Made by a program: the position numbers and the translations under genes
In this document: piece after piece, positions 10,384 through 19,105 of the stretch
Layout: every line of letters starts with the position of its first letter
Position numbering within the stretch: the stretch's first letter is position 1
The notes under the pieces: model-generated
Told to the model about the DNA's origin: nothing
The model's database searches: none
Seen by the model: only the letters and a program-made list of their open reading frames with translations
Source: an uncultured Bdellovibrio sp.
GTDB lineage: Bacteria > Bdellovibrionota > Bdellovibrionia > Bdellovibrionales > Bdellovibrionaceae
Length of the DNA stretch: 41,327 nt
Direction of reading: 5' to 3'
Assembly: GCF_946478835.1 (NCBI RefSeq)
Contig: NZ_CAMLDV010000012.1
Location: forward strand, 1 to 41,327

Positions 10384-10412
10384 GTTACATTTTTCTAATT
10401 TGAAGTTTTCAA
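10384..10412 (-). promoter_or_regulatory. Candidate promoter of the kinase operon
   Basis: On the minus strand TTGAAA (-35), a 17-bp spacer and TGTAAC (-10) lie about 110 bp before the start of the poly-HAMP kinase gene. The -35 box matches the housekeeping consensus at 5 of 6 positions and the -10 box at 4 of 6. Found by eye only. Confidence 0.4.
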
Positions 10413-10561
10413 AAAAACGCCTATACCTGCGGGGCTTATTCAAATTTTGAAGAGCCTTTTCAAAAAACCTGACCTCATTACTCTATATTAAAGTAAGGTG
10501 CTATGTAGCCCGAATATAGGATGTGTGTTGAATTAAACGAGAGTGTTGAATAACAACCCTT
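10413..10561. other. AT-rich intergenic DNA with small inverted repeats
   Basis: This is part of the 320-bp gap between the exbD terminator and the kinase operon. I see no convincing gene. It contains a short perfect palindrome, TTCAAA-T-TTTGAA at 10439-10451, flanked by GGCT and AGCC, which could be an operator or a weak hairpin followed by TTTT on the plus strand. A related TTGAA/TTCAA pair sits at 10400-10412, over the candidate promoter. Confidence 0.4.
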
Positions 10562-10594
10562 AAAAAGAAAAAGCCCCTTTTGCAGGGACTTTTT
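10562..10594 (-). terminator. Intrinsic terminator after exbD
   Basis: The stem pairs 10568-10578 with 10584-10594 (11 bp, one G-U) around a five-base loop. It starts directly after the exbD stop codon. The minus-strand 3' side is a T-rich run interrupted by one C. Confidence 0.88.
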
Positions 10595-11002
10595 TTATTT
10601 TTTATCGATACTGATTGCGAATTTTTTAACTCCGGAACCCTTGACGATGTCGAGGACACCGACCACTTTTCCGTGCGGAACGTCTTTATCCGCCGAGATG
10701 ATCGCTTGAACTTCGGCATTCTTGCCAGCCTCTTCCGTCGCCTTCACGCGAACGTCTTCCTCATTGACGAAAGATCCGTTCAGGTTAATACGGCCGTCGG
10801 CAGTCAAAGCGATGTTGAGTTTGCTTGGAGCTGTTTGGTCACCGCTGGCGGCTTTGGGCAGATTCACGTTGATTGTTGGTTTCATAAACATCGGTGCCGT
10901 CACCATGAAGATGATCAACACCACCAGAATAATATCCACGAGCGGAACGACGTTGATGTCCGCTATGGCCTCGTTGTCATTGCCACTGTCAAATGCAGCC
11001 AT
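10595..11002 (-). CDS. exbD: ExbD/TolR family proton-channel subunit
   Basis: 135 residues. A short cytoplasmic start is followed by one transmembrane helix (about 21-40) carrying the family's essential aspartate, Asp23, in PLVDIILVVL. A periplasmic domain of about 90 residues follows, with the ExbD/TolR-type strand pattern (A-D-G-R-I-N-L-N-G, then I-I-S-A-D). In known systems this subunit works with ExbB/TolQ to convert proton-motive force into work on a TonB- or TolA-like partner. It lies three bases after the exbB-like gene and is followed by a strong terminator, so the operon is just these two genes. No TonB, TolA or TolB gene is nearby, so ExbD versus TolR cannot be settled here. Confidence 0.9.
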   Translation of the reverse strand: MAAFDSGNDNEAIADINVVPLVDIILVVLIIFMVTAPMFMKPTINVNLPKAASGDQTAPSKLNIALTADGRINLNGSFVNEEDVRVKATEEAGKNAEVQAIISADKDVPHGKVVGVLDIVKGSGVKKFAISIDKK

Positions 11003-11005
11003 GTT

Positions 11006-11635
11006 TTACACACCTTTTTTCTTCGCGTAAGCTAGGCAAAGTTCTTTAACGCTCTCAAGGTTTTGGAAAATACTTTTTACTTGTTTGCTGTAGTAGTTGT
11101 AAAAAGCCACCGCGGGAATCGCCACAAAAAGACCTGCCGCTGTTGCAACAAGGGCCATGGAGATACCGGCCATCACTGTTTGTTGTCCCGCTTCTGGTGC
11201 TGTTGCTAAATCGTTGAAGGCTTTCATGATACCCAACACCGTTCCGAAAAGCCCTACGTACGGAGCGTTCGAACCAACCGTTGCCAAGAAGCCCAAGAAT
11301 TTCTCTAACTCAGGACGCTCTGTGAGCGCAAATGTATTGAAGATCTCTTCCAAACCTTTGCTGCCCGAATCTTTCATATGTTTTAAAGCGTAACCCGCAG
11401 CGCGGCCTTCGATAGAGTTTGGATCTTTTGCAAGATCTTCCACGTCTTCTAAGCTGTTGCTTTGCAAAGCCAGCTTAATGCGCGCACGCACTCTTTGTGA
11501 TTCAGAAGAAACTTTCTTCAGCGCAAAGTAGCGCTCCAAAATCATCCCGATGCTCATGATGCTTAGAAGAAGCAGGATCCAAAGAACAACTTGATCCGCC
11601 AGATGAGCTACCGTAAATATTTTTTCTGCGAGCAT
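11006..11635 (-). CDS. exbB: ExbB/TolQ/MotA family proton-channel subunit
   Basis: 209 residues with three transmembrane helices (about 14-34, 115-137 and 155-180). A cytoplasmic helical stretch lies between the first and second. The conserved core is intact: the G-L-F-G-T-V-L-G-I segment with A-F-N-D-L, then the A-L-V-A-T-A-A-G-L-F-V-A-I-P helix. It probably forms the pentameric inner-membrane motor with the ExbD-like protein encoded next. GGAGG upstream of the ATG supports the start. That GGAGG sits in the loop of a small GATTT/AAATC inverted repeat, which would keep it exposed. A good sigma-70-like promoter lies upstream, overlapping the promoter of the divergent gene. Confidence 0.92.
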   Translation of the reverse strand: MLAEKIFTVAHLADQVVLWILLLLSIMSIGMILERYFALKKVSSESQRVRARIKLALQSNSLEDVEDLAKDPNSIEGRAAGYALKHMKDSGSKGLEEIFNTFALTERPELEKFLGFLATVGSNAPYVGLFGTVLGIMKAFNDLATAPEAGQQTVMAGISMALVATAAGLFVAIPAVAFYNYYSKQVKSIFQNLESVKELCLAYAKKKGV

Positions 11636-11655
11636 GGGTGATTTCCTCCAAATCT

Positions 11656-11684
11656 TTGACTGGGCAAAATTATTGATCCATTAT
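11656..11684 (+). promoter_or_regulatory. Candidate promoter of the sulfatase-like gene
   Basis: TTGACT, 17 bp, CATTAT. The -10 box overlaps that of the divergent exbB promoter, so the two promoters may exclude each other. Confidence 0.4.
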
Positions 11685-11709
11685 CTCTAAAACCATTACA
11701 TCTGGTCAA
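11680..11709 (-). promoter_or_regulatory. Candidate promoter of exbB-exbD
   Basis: On the minus strand TTGACC, an 18-bp spacer and GATAAT match the housekeeping consensus well. They lie 45-74 bp upstream of the exbB start. Confidence 0.55.
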
Positions 11710-11712
11710 GGT

Positions 11713-13521
11713 ATGCAGAAAATCATTTTAACTCTTCTTCTCACAACACTGAGCTTAGTCCAGATCTCCTGTAAGACAAACGACAGGAAGTCCGTGCTAG
11801 TCATCGCAGTTGATGAACTGACGATGACAGATGTGACGTGCAGCCAGGAGGAATCCGAGAGGTCTGGTTTTCAATTGCTTTGCAATGAGTCCGTGCGTTT
11901 CACTCACGCTTTCACGCCGTCAACGCTTGCCGTACCTGCCTTGTCGTCGTTAATGACAGGTCTTTATCCTTACCAACACAAAGTAAGACACAACTCTGGA
12001 CCTGGACTTGCAGCGGAACTGGAATTGGTTTCTGAAGTGGCGCTAAAGCAGGACTATCGTACCAGTTTTTTTTCTGGTGGAGCGCCGGTATTTCGTCGTT
12101 CAGGACTCAATCAAGGGTTTGAGCTCTTTGATGACAACCTCATTCCCAGCTTCACAAGTTTGTTTCGTCCCTTCAAAAAGAACTCAGAAGCTTTTTTACA
12201 GTGGTTAAAACAAGATGTGGGAAATGATGCGTTCTTTAGCGTGATCTACGTTCCGGATCTTCTTTTTACGACGACGGAAACGACAACAGATCTGGGCGAA
12301 ACTCGCAACCTCAGTTTTGAAAGCCAAATGGATGAGCTTGATGAAAGTTTTTTTGAACTCTTTCAAAGCCTCAAACAATCCAATCGCTGGGACCAAACCA
12401 CGGTGATTTTAGTCGGTTTAAATGGCCATACTTCCAACGATCGCTACCGCGAACTTTCACCTTTGAACTTACACGGTGAAAACACACAAGTGGCTTTGTT
12501 TATCAAACCTTCACAAAAGAAAAAACGCGACGAAGCAATTCATTGGAAAGTCGATCAAAATGTCAGTCTCGTGGATGTCGGTCGCACTCTTTATGAACTT
12601 CTTGGGGAAAGCATTGTGGAAAATGGGACTTCCTCGTTTCCCTCACACTCTTTGTTGGATGTTTTAAAAAATCCGAATTCCACAAGTCCGGAAGATCGCC
12701 CGATGCTTCTTGAATCTGGCTGGGCTTTGTGGAGAAAAGCGGGCCCGCTGCGCACGGCGGGGATTTCAAGTCATGTACTTTATATCAACGATGAAAAGCC
12801 TCTCCTTTACAACACATTGGTAGATCGTTTTGAAGTCAACCCTCTGCCTCTTCTGCAAGAGAGCATTTTACCGACGACTCAAAAGTTGCAAAACTTGATG
12901 CATAAAAATCAGTTTCCAACTTTTACACCTTTGGATCCTGAGTGGACCGCAAAACTTAGCATTCCGTTTGCTCGTTGGATGAGAACGGATCAAGAATCTT
13001 TCCTTTTAAAGGACCTCAAACGTCTGATGACTGCTCAACCGCGCAGCTTGGATATTCTTAATTGGACGGCGCAAATCGCATTAAACCAAAAAGACTGGGA
13101 GACACTGAAACAACTGGGAACCAAAAACAGAGTTTCTGTATGGCAGTATGTCGGTGAAAAAAATCTCAATGGTAAAGTGGCAAAACTCAGTGATTCTTGC
13201 TTCTATTTGCTTTCTGGAGTTCTTGAAACAGAACAATTAAAAAACTGCGGCGACCCACTGTTCTTAGAATTTGTCGATTGGGTTCGCGCTGAAGAACGTG
13301 GACTTTCAAAAGAAGCCCAAAGAAAACGCTTTGAGCGTTCTTTTAAAAACTACATGCTCGACCAACAGATCCAAAGAGCAAATATTGCGGCGGGCTTGAT
13401 TTGGGATACGTCCCGCGACAATGTGTTTGCCCCTTCGCGCACAGAATTGGCTTTAAGTCTTCCTGAATACACAAGAATTCGCGCTCAAGTTTATAAATCA
13501 ATTCAAAGCGAAGAGCTTTAG
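11713..13521 (+). CDS. Sulfatase-fold lipoprotein, probably catalytically dead
   Basis: 602 residues. The N-terminus is a signal peptide ending at Cys20 (QISC, loose lipobox). Residues about 26-310 follow the alkaline-phosphatase/sulfatase fold: VLVIAVDE at the start, then the segment with MTGLYP (81-86), and a late strand VILVG. The key residues are not conserved. In sulfatases a Cys or Ser, and in phosphoglycerol transferases a Thr, sits nine residues before the T of the TG motif; here that position is Ala73. The usual S-D-H-G metal-binding motif is replaced by G-L-N-G (235-238). The C-terminal half is helical and unrecognised. Only AAGGT directly touches the ATG. It converges with the pseudo-phosphatase gene, with five bases between the stops. 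Confidence 0.8.
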   Translation: MQKIILTLLLTTLSLVQISCKTNDRKSVLVIAVDELTMTDVTCSQEESERSGFQLLCNESVRFTHAFTPSTLAVPALSSLMTGLYPYQHKVRHNSGPGLAAELELVSEVALKQDYRTSFFSGGAPVFRRSGLNQGFELFDDNLIPSFTSLFRPFKKNSEAFLQWLKQDVGNDAFFSVIYVPDLLFTTTETTTDLGETRNLSFESQMDELDESFFELFQSLKQSNRWDQTTVILVGLNGHTSNDRYRELSPLNLHGENTQVALFIKPSQKKKRDEAIHWKVDQNVSLVDVGRTLYELLGESIVENGTSSFPSHSLLDVLKNPNSTSPEDRPMLLESGWALWRKAGPLRTAGISSHVLYINDEKPLLYNTLVDRFEVNPLPLLQESILPTTQKLQNLMHKNQFPTFTPLDPEWTAKLSIPFARWMRTDQESFLLKDLKRLMTAQPRSLDILNWTAQIALNQKDWETLKQLGTKNRVSVWQYVGEKNLNGKVAKLSDSCFYLLSGVLETEQLKNCGDPLFLEFVDWVRAEERGLSKEAQRKRFERSFKNYMLDQQIQRANIAAGLIWDTSRDNVFAPSRTELALSLPEYTRIRAQVYKSIQSEEL

Positions 13522-13526
13522 AATTA

Positions 13527-14210
13527 TTAGTCTGAGATTTCGACAAGCCCCAACCAAAAGGGAGCTTCGGGAGAATCCTGAATCATACGATTTGTGATTT
13601 TCGAAAGCTCCGTTTCTTTCGGGTCTTTTCCCCAAAGAGAAGAAGCGATCGCTGTGCTAGCAAGAAGCACCAGTTGATCATTTTCATCGACATGTGTGTG
13701 ACCGCATTGCACGTAACAAGTCGGATCTAAACCTAAAAGTTGAGACGGCAAAGGCGGTAAAGTTTCATCGCCTCGCAATTCGGAGGAAAGATCTAAACCT
13801 ATGGAAAGAGGTTGCAGGCTTTGATTTTGTCTTTGGATAAATAAACTAGGACTTCCCACTTGGGCCCAAGCGACTTGCGTGCCTCTTTTAAAGAGAGCCA
13901 AAAGTTCGACGCCCGAAAAATATTCCATCTTGTTTTCACCGCGATAAAGAATATCGTTAGCGATCAGGATTCCCGTTCTCACATAATTTACTTCATCTGA
14001 AAGACATGTCAAAAACTCAAACGGAGAAGTCACTTCCACATCAGACTTCGCAGCACTGACATATTTCACCACTTCATCCAAAGCTCTTTGTGCATGCTCA
14101 GGTTGTCCCCAAGATGTCGCAATGACGATCAATGAACCGTCATCTTCCTGATGAATCAAGGGTTTCGGGCGAATGATTTTTGTGCTGTAGGATCTTTCTT
14201 GCAATTTCAT
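13527..14210 (-). CDS. PP2C-fold protein lacking catalytic residues
   Basis: 227 residues. The order of strands fits a PP2C phosphatase, but each catalytic motif is altered. The metal-binding A-D-G-x-G after the first long strand reads A-T-S-W-G (31-35). The V-G-D-S-R motif reads V-G-S-P-S (118-122). The late L-x-S-D-G-L motif reads A-S-T-A-I (184-188). Typical PP2C context is preserved around each: a helix after the first, I-A-N-D-I-L-Y before the second, and L-F-I-Q-R after it. It ends the FHA operon, starting one base after the stop of the double-FHA gene. FHA proteins bind phosphothreonine, so a pseudo-phosphatase acting as a binding partner or decoy is a plausible inference. An unrelated fold is possible. 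Confidence 0.72.
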   Translation of the reverse strand: MKLQERSYSTKIIRPKPLIHQEDDGSLIVIATSWGQPEHAQRALDEVVKYVSAAKSDVEVTSPFEFLTCLSDEVNYVRTGILIANDILYRGENKMEYFSGVELLALFKRGTQVAWAQVGSPSLFIQRQNQSLQPLSIGLDLSSELRGDETLPPLPSQLLGLDPTCYVQCGHTHVDENDQLVLLASTAIASSLWGKDPKETELSKITNRMIQDSPEAPFWLGLVEISD

Positions 14211-14211
14211 C

Positions 14212-16239
14212 TTAGAGCGCCCCGTATTTTTTCAACTTGATGTAGGCTTTTTTGTAGTATTCGCCATCTGGAACGTCGAGCTCAAGGATCTTTCTCCACT
14301 TGTCTTTGGCACCCGCTTTAGATTCGCCACCATCAACGTTACCGAAACTTTCTTCCAAGATGCCCTCTTGATAGATCGTCATCATGCTCTTACGAAGTTC
14401 GACCATGTAGCGTTCAATTTTTTTAGGCAGATCCGGATTCGTTGGGTCCATCACGCGCGCTTTTCTTAAAGATAAAATGGCACCTTTTAAGTTTTGCGCT
14501 TGATAAAACTTATCCGCTTCCGCTTGCAAGCTTGCCGTTTTTGAATTCATCATCTGACGAATCGAAGCAATGTTTCTTTGTGACTGGCCTTTAAATCCAT
14601 TTGGATCTGGCAGTCTGGACTCGATCACTTTTTCATAAGCGGCAATCGCATCCAAAGGTTTGCCCTTTTTATGCACTTGCTGGGCCTTATCGTAAAGGGC
14701 TCGCATTTTTGCGACCTGCGATTGATAAGCGGCTTTTTCCACAGCTTTGGCTTCACGCTGAGTCGTAATGATTTCCACTTGCGATTTCAAATCGACAATG
14801 CGCGGATGCTCCGGATTGAATTGCAAGACCGGACTTAAACAATCTTCCATCTCCGACATCGTGATGTTGGGATTGATTTTCTTTTGGCATTCCGCCGTTT
14901 GTTTTTGAATTTTTTCTTCAGTTTCTAACTTCGCCTTTTCAATCTGCTCTTGGCGGCGTTGCTGCTCTTGAATGAAGATCGCTTCTTTTGAAAGACGTTC
15001 GATTTCGCGAATGTCTTCGTAATCAGGAACCAATTCCTGAATCTTGACGATTTCGTCTTGAGCTAACTGATATTTTCCCTGCATATAAAGATTTTTAGCA
15101 TCCTTATAACGCTGACGAACTAACGCCTGCTGTTCTGGCTTTAATTTATTAAAAGCTTCCAGCGGAGAACCCGGTCCCGCAGTTCCCGGCTTCGGCACCG
15201 GAGGAGCTGTTTTTTCTCCGCCACTAAAGAGATACGCCACAACCAACAAGGCCACAGCACCGATAATGATCTTTGGACGGTTTTTTTGAAAATCAAATTT
15301 TCCGGAAGGAGCTGGCATCTGGCCTGGAGCTCCTTGCATCGGGTATTGCATTTGCTGAGGTTGATATGGCATTGGCGCCATACCACCTTGATAAGCCATC
15401 AACTCGTGTGATTGCTGCTGATATTCCATCGGCACAGAATCAGAGCCCATAGGCACCAAGGGGTTTGGCGGCGGCACATTCACCATTTCAAGGCGGCTTT
15501 GGAAGCTCGCATCGTGCAATTCAAAATACAAATAGTTTGTGAGCACACTGATCGCATCACCACTTTTTAGCGGTGTCGGGTCTGTGGAGGAAATCGGATT
15601 GCCATTCAAAAGAGTTCCGTTGACACTTCCCAAATCAATAATCATGTATTGAGAACCGGCTCTGCGAATCTCAAACTGACGACGGCTCACGCGCTGATCG
15701 CGGATTTGAATATGGCAGGAAGGATCACGACCTGCGACCCAAGAGTCTCCCGCATCAAGGCGAAGCATTTCTTTGGTTTCATTTTGTGCGTCAACGATTT
15801 TGATGTAAGCCGCTGTCGGCGCTACACCAATCACGGTTTTTTCTTCGCTGCCGTCAAACTCTTCACCACCACCGGCATGAATGCCAGTAACGGCCGGAAG
15901 ATTTGATGAACCTGCATGAGCTTCTGCTGAAACAGGAACTTCATCTGACGTATTTAAATAATCAAATTCATACGGTGGAATTGAAAACTGGCTGCCATGC
16001 TCCAGCGTAAACTGTTGCACTTGCTCACCGTTATAGATCACTTCACCATAGCGGGACACCACTTCCACATTCCAGGCACCGTTGGTGAATGAAACCTTGA
16101 AGTGTTCACGCGAAATTCCTTTTTCCGGTTGCAAAACGATATCACAGTCTTCTTTGCGACCTGCCACATAGGAACGATCTTCAGAAAGAGTGATGTCATA
16201 GACGGGTTTACCACGAAGGCGGACTCGGAGGCGGGCCAT
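14212..16239 (-). CDS. Double-FHA membrane protein with periplasmic TPR-like domain
   Basis: 675 residues. The first FHA domain (about 1-95) has Arg28 and the SREH motif (43-46). The second (about 150-245) has A-G-R-D and an intact S-V-N-G-T, but SRRQ where most have SRxH. A Met/Gln/Pro-rich linker follows, then one transmembrane helix (about 325-340), then a helical region with TPR-like repeats and a Gln/Glu-rich coiled coil. The FHA domains should be cytoplasmic and the C-terminal half periplasmic. FHA domains bind phosphothreonine peptides. The start codon overlaps the stop of the preceding gene (TAATG). The shared plan with its two neighbours suggests that they form one complex. Confidence 0.87.
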   Translation of the reverse strand: MARLRVRLRGKPVYDITLSEDRSYVAGRKEDCDIVLQPEKGISREHFKVSFTNGAWNVEVVSRYGEVIYNGEQVQQFTLEHGSQFSIPPYEFDYLNTSDEVPVSAEAHAGSSNLPAVTGIHAGGGEEFDGSEEKTVIGVAPTAAYIKIVDAQNETKEMLRLDAGDSWVAGRDPSCHIQIRDQRVSRRQFEIRRAGSQYMIIDLGSVNGTLLNGNPISSTDPTPLKSGDAISVLTNYLYFELHDASFQSRLEMVNVPPPNPLVPMGSDSVPMEYQQQSHELMAYQGGMAPMPYQPQQMQYPMQGAPGQMPAPSGKFDFQKNRPKIIIGAVALLVVAYLFSGGEKTAPPVPKPGTAGPGSPLEAFNKLKPEQQALVRQRYKDAKNLYMQGKYQLAQDEIVKIQELVPDYEDIREIERLSKEAIFIQEQQRRQEQIEKAKLETEEKIQKQTAECQKKINPNITMSEMEDCLSPVLQFNPEHPRIVDLKSQVEIITTQREAKAVEKAAYQSQVAKMRALYDKAQQVHKKGKPLDAIAAYEKVIESRLPDPNGFKGQSQRNIASIRQMMNSKTASLQAEADKFYQAQNLKGAILSLRKARVMDPTNPDLPKKIERYMVELRKSMMTIYQEGILEESFGNVDGGESKAGAKDKWRKILELDVPDGEYYKKAYIKLKKYGAL

Positions 16240-17432
16240 TAGTATCTACCCTCCAAATTCAAAGTACACTCTTCATAGAATTGTTTTGCTTCTTTATAAC
16301 TCGGGTCATCTTTGCGATTTTGAAGCATGGTCATCACATTCGAATAATTCGACTGACACATTCTCCAGTTTTTCTTTTCTCTGTAACGGTTGCCTTGAAT
16401 CATGTTGAATTTCACAAGCTCATCAAACTTAATCTTCGATAAATGATAATAGCGCTTTGCCAACTCGTTGTCAGGGTCCAGATTCAGCACCACCTGAAAA
16501 GCTTCACGGGCTCTTGCATATTGGCCCTGCTGGAAGTCGCGGAAACCTTTAATAAAGTTCTCTTGAGCACGACGATACTGAATAGAGTCATATTTTTCTT
16601 TTTTCACCGTCAAAAGCTCTTGCGAACGCTTCTCCGCATCGGCCACGTCTTGCATTGTAATCACCGAAGTACGAATCGCATTCGGATCTTTGTTGTTTTT
16701 TGAAGATGGCGAAGACAAAACATACCACGCCAGCAACCCGACAATAGCGACGATGCCATAAAAACGCGCTTTTGGATTTTGCAAAAGCCCGCCACCGCTA
16801 GCTGCTCCCATCGGTGACATTCCCGGAGGAGAACCTGGAGGCGGTTGATATCCACCATAATTCATCGGTTGTGCCGGAGGCATGGATGGATTTGGCATCG
16901 CTGGCATCGGGCGAGGTTGTTGATAAGCCGGTGCTTGCGATGGCATTGGTTTTGGGAAATTTGGCGTCGGATTTGGATTTGAATTCTGCGTCGGTGCCGG
17001 CGTTGACATTGGCATGGCATTACCCAGCCCTTGCAAACCACCTGGAGTCATCGACGGCATGGAAGGCGTCGTCTGCGGAGACACAGGAGTCACCGCAGGA
17101 GCCGGCACTTCGACGTGGATACGCATTTCTGTATCACCAATTTGAATCACCGAATCGTTGTTTAAAATTTCGGATTGAACGTTTTGGCCGTTGACCAAAA
17201 TAAAGTTCTTAGAACTCAAATTGACGATCACAAATTCCGTTGGACCACGCTGTTTGATTTCCGCATGCTGACGGCTCGCCCGTGGATCACCGGAAAGCAC
17301 GATATCGTTCTCAGGACCACGGCCGATAGAGACCGAAGCCTTTGAGAAAGTCGCTTTCAGACCTATATGCGGTCCTTTCACGACTTCGATATCAAACTTT
17401 AAAGCGTCTTTCACTTGCGGAGCCGCACTCAT
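16239..17432 (-). CDS. FHA membrane protein with periplasmic TPR-like domain
   Basis: 397 residues. FHA domain at about 12-110 with Arg38 (SIGRGPENDI), SRQH (53-56) and an N-G pair in the late loop. A Pro/Met-rich linker of about 110 residues follows, then one transmembrane helix (about 228-248) and a helical C-terminus whose Y-x-x-A-R-E-A-F and D-P-D-N-E-L-A pattern is typical of TPR repeats. The predicted topology is FHA inside, TPR outside. Both ends overlap neighbouring genes by one base (TAATG), so the three FHA genes are translationally coupled and probably made in fixed ratio. Confidence 0.87.
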   Translation of the reverse strand: MSAAPQVKDALKFDIEVVKGPHIGLKATFSKASVSIGRGPENDIVLSGDPRASRQHAEIKQRGPTEFVIVNLSSKNFILVNGQNVQSEILNNDSVIQIGDTEMRIHVEVPAPAVTPVSPQTTPSMPSMTPGGLQGLGNAMPMSTPAPTQNSNPNPTPNFPKPMPSQAPAYQQPRPMPAMPNPSMPPAQPMNYGGYQPPPGSPPGMSPMGAASGGGLLQNPKARFYGIVAIVGLLAWYVLSSPSSKNNKDPNAIRTSVITMQDVADAEKRSQELLTVKKEKYDSIQYRRAQENFIKGFRDFQQGQYARAREAFQVVLNLDPDNELAKRYYHLSKIKFDELVKFNMIQGNRYREKKNWRMCQSNYSNVMTMLQNRKDDPSYKEAKQFYEECTLNLEGRY

Positions 17433-19105
17433 TACGAGCCTCCCTCAACTGGCGACACTGTCACGATAAAATAATCCACTTCTTGTCCTGATGAAAAAGC
17501 CTGACAGCTTAAAATACACAAATGCCCACTGAACTCGAGCTGATCCGTATGAATCGCGCGAGGGTTTTCGCGGGTCTTTACCAAAAGCCCCTCGATGTTT
17601 TGTTGTAACGCCACATCGGGAATCGCCTTAAAAAGCTGACCTTGAAGCTGTGCCATATCCGTGCGTGCCACGGAACTAAACGCAGCATTGCATGCAATGA
17701 TACGTCCTTCGCGAGAAATCGTGATACAAGGGAAGCCCACGATCTGAACCAGATTTTCAGCTTCTCCGTCTTTGTTCACAAATCCACTCGCACCCGGACC
17801 ACCACCGTCTGCTTCACCGTTAATATAACGAGTTAGAAGACTGTTGATATTGCCAATCAATGCTTGCAGCGGTGGGAACATAAAGTTCACTTCCGTATTG
17901 TCTTTCTTTTCTCTCATCGCCGCATCTAACTGCGCATTGAGAGTGACAATCGGATACTCGATAAGCTTATACATAAAGAAGTAAATCAAAAGACCAATCA
18001 AAGAGGCGATGACCAACGTTTGCATGAACAAACTGATCGCGCGACCATCATCGAAGGCCAGGCTTCCGATGTCATACAAAACAATCGCATGCGCCTTCAC
18101 GGATTGCTCACCTGTGTTCGGATCAAAAAGACCAATAGGGAAGCTAGCTCCAATCGTGGATGAATCCACCTCGACAGATTGCGGGCGCATTTCTCTGCGG
18201 GCAGAGTGCACGAATGGAAGATCGGGAGTGGTCCCCGCACGCGAAGCCGGAGCCAAGATCATTCCGTCAGACTGTTGCACGATCAAAACTTGTTTCACAC
18301 CGTCTTCTGCTTCGGCGGCATTCGTGCTTAATGACGAATAACTATTTTGCAAAAGAGCGGCTTGGTTGATTGTCGCCACGGTTCTCGCAATAGAAGCCGC
18401 ACGACGTTTACTTTCATTGATGATACTCGCTCTGGTGATTTGCACCATGGGAATCATCGACAACAATGTCGTTGCGAAAATAAAGAGCACCACAAAACCC
18501 AGCAGAACCATTTTAAGTTCCATGAATTGTGGAAGCTTATACACGCCTGGAAGAGCCACTCGATCTAAATAGTCGTGGGCCTTGTCCATCAAACCTTTGA
18601 AACCACCTTGTTGATAAGCCGGAGCTGGCGTTGGAGCTGCGGCTCCCGCCATACCACCTGCCATCGGTTGTGGCATTCCCTGCGGCATACCTTGATGTTG
18701 AGGCATTCCCATCGGCATTTGTTGTGGCATCTGCGGAGCAGCCCCACCACCATAGTAAGGCATTGGCGCCGGAACTCCCGTGCTTGTGCCGGCCCGCGGA
18801 GCTTGAGGACGCGCCTCAGGAGCTGGAATCACATCGACAAGAACGTCATGAATTCCGAGCTTATCACCCAAACGCATAATGCCGTTTTGAATGCGGATAC
18901 CGTTGAGGTAAGTCCCGTTGCTGGATTTTAAATCCGTGATCACAATTTTTTCTTTAAAGACCGCCACCTCGGTGTGTTCTTTGGAAACACCGGGACTGAG
19001 CAATTTAATATCGCACTGAGGGGCACGACCGATGACGTTCTTCCCCATTTTCAGTTCGATGATGGTTCCCGCTTGCGGGCCTGTCAAAATTCTAAGCGCC
19101 CACAT
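17432..19105 (-). CDS. FHA membrane sensor with periplasmic and PAS-like domains
   Basis: 557 residues. FHA domain at about 1-90 with Arg27, SKEH (41-44) and SSNGTYLNG. A Met/Gln/Pro/Gly-rich linker runs to about residue 185. A first transmembrane helix (about 200-220) and a second (about 358-380) enclose a periplasmic domain of about 135 residues, as in receptor-type sensors. A HAMP-like linker follows, then a Gly-rich spacer. The C-terminal domain resembles PAS (about 450-550), with I-T-I-S-R-E-G-R-I-I-A-C-N-A-A-F. No kinase or cyclase domain follows, so it may signal by direct contact. Its start overlaps the end of the DUF192 gene by 14 bp. Confidence 0.85.
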   Translation of the reverse strand: MWALRILTGPQAGTIIELKMGKNVIGRAPQCDIKLLSPGVSKEHTEVAVFKEKIVITDLKSSNGTYLNGIRIQNGIMRLGDKLGIHDVLVDVIPAPEARPQAPRAGTSTGVPAPMPYYGGGAAPQMPQQMPMGMPQHQGMPQGMPQPMAGGMAGAAAPTPAPAYQQGGFKGLMDKAHDYLDRVALPGVYKLPQFMELKMVLLGFVVLFIFATTLLSMIPMVQITRASIINESKRRAASIARTVATINQAALLQNSYSSLSTNAAEAEDGVKQVLIVQQSDGMILAPASRAGTTPDLPFVHSARREMRPQSVEVDSSTIGASFPIGLFDPNTGEQSVKAHAIVLYDIGSLAFDDGRAISLFMQTLVIASLIGLLIYFFMYKLIEYPIVTLNAQLDAAMREKKDNTEVNFMFPPLQALIGNINSLLTRYINGEADGGGPGASGFVNKDGEAENLVQIVGFPCITISREGRIIACNAAFSSVARTDMAQLQGQLFKAIPDVALQQNIEGLLVKTRENPRAIHTDQLEFSGHLCILSCQAFSSGQEVDYFIVTVSPVEGGS

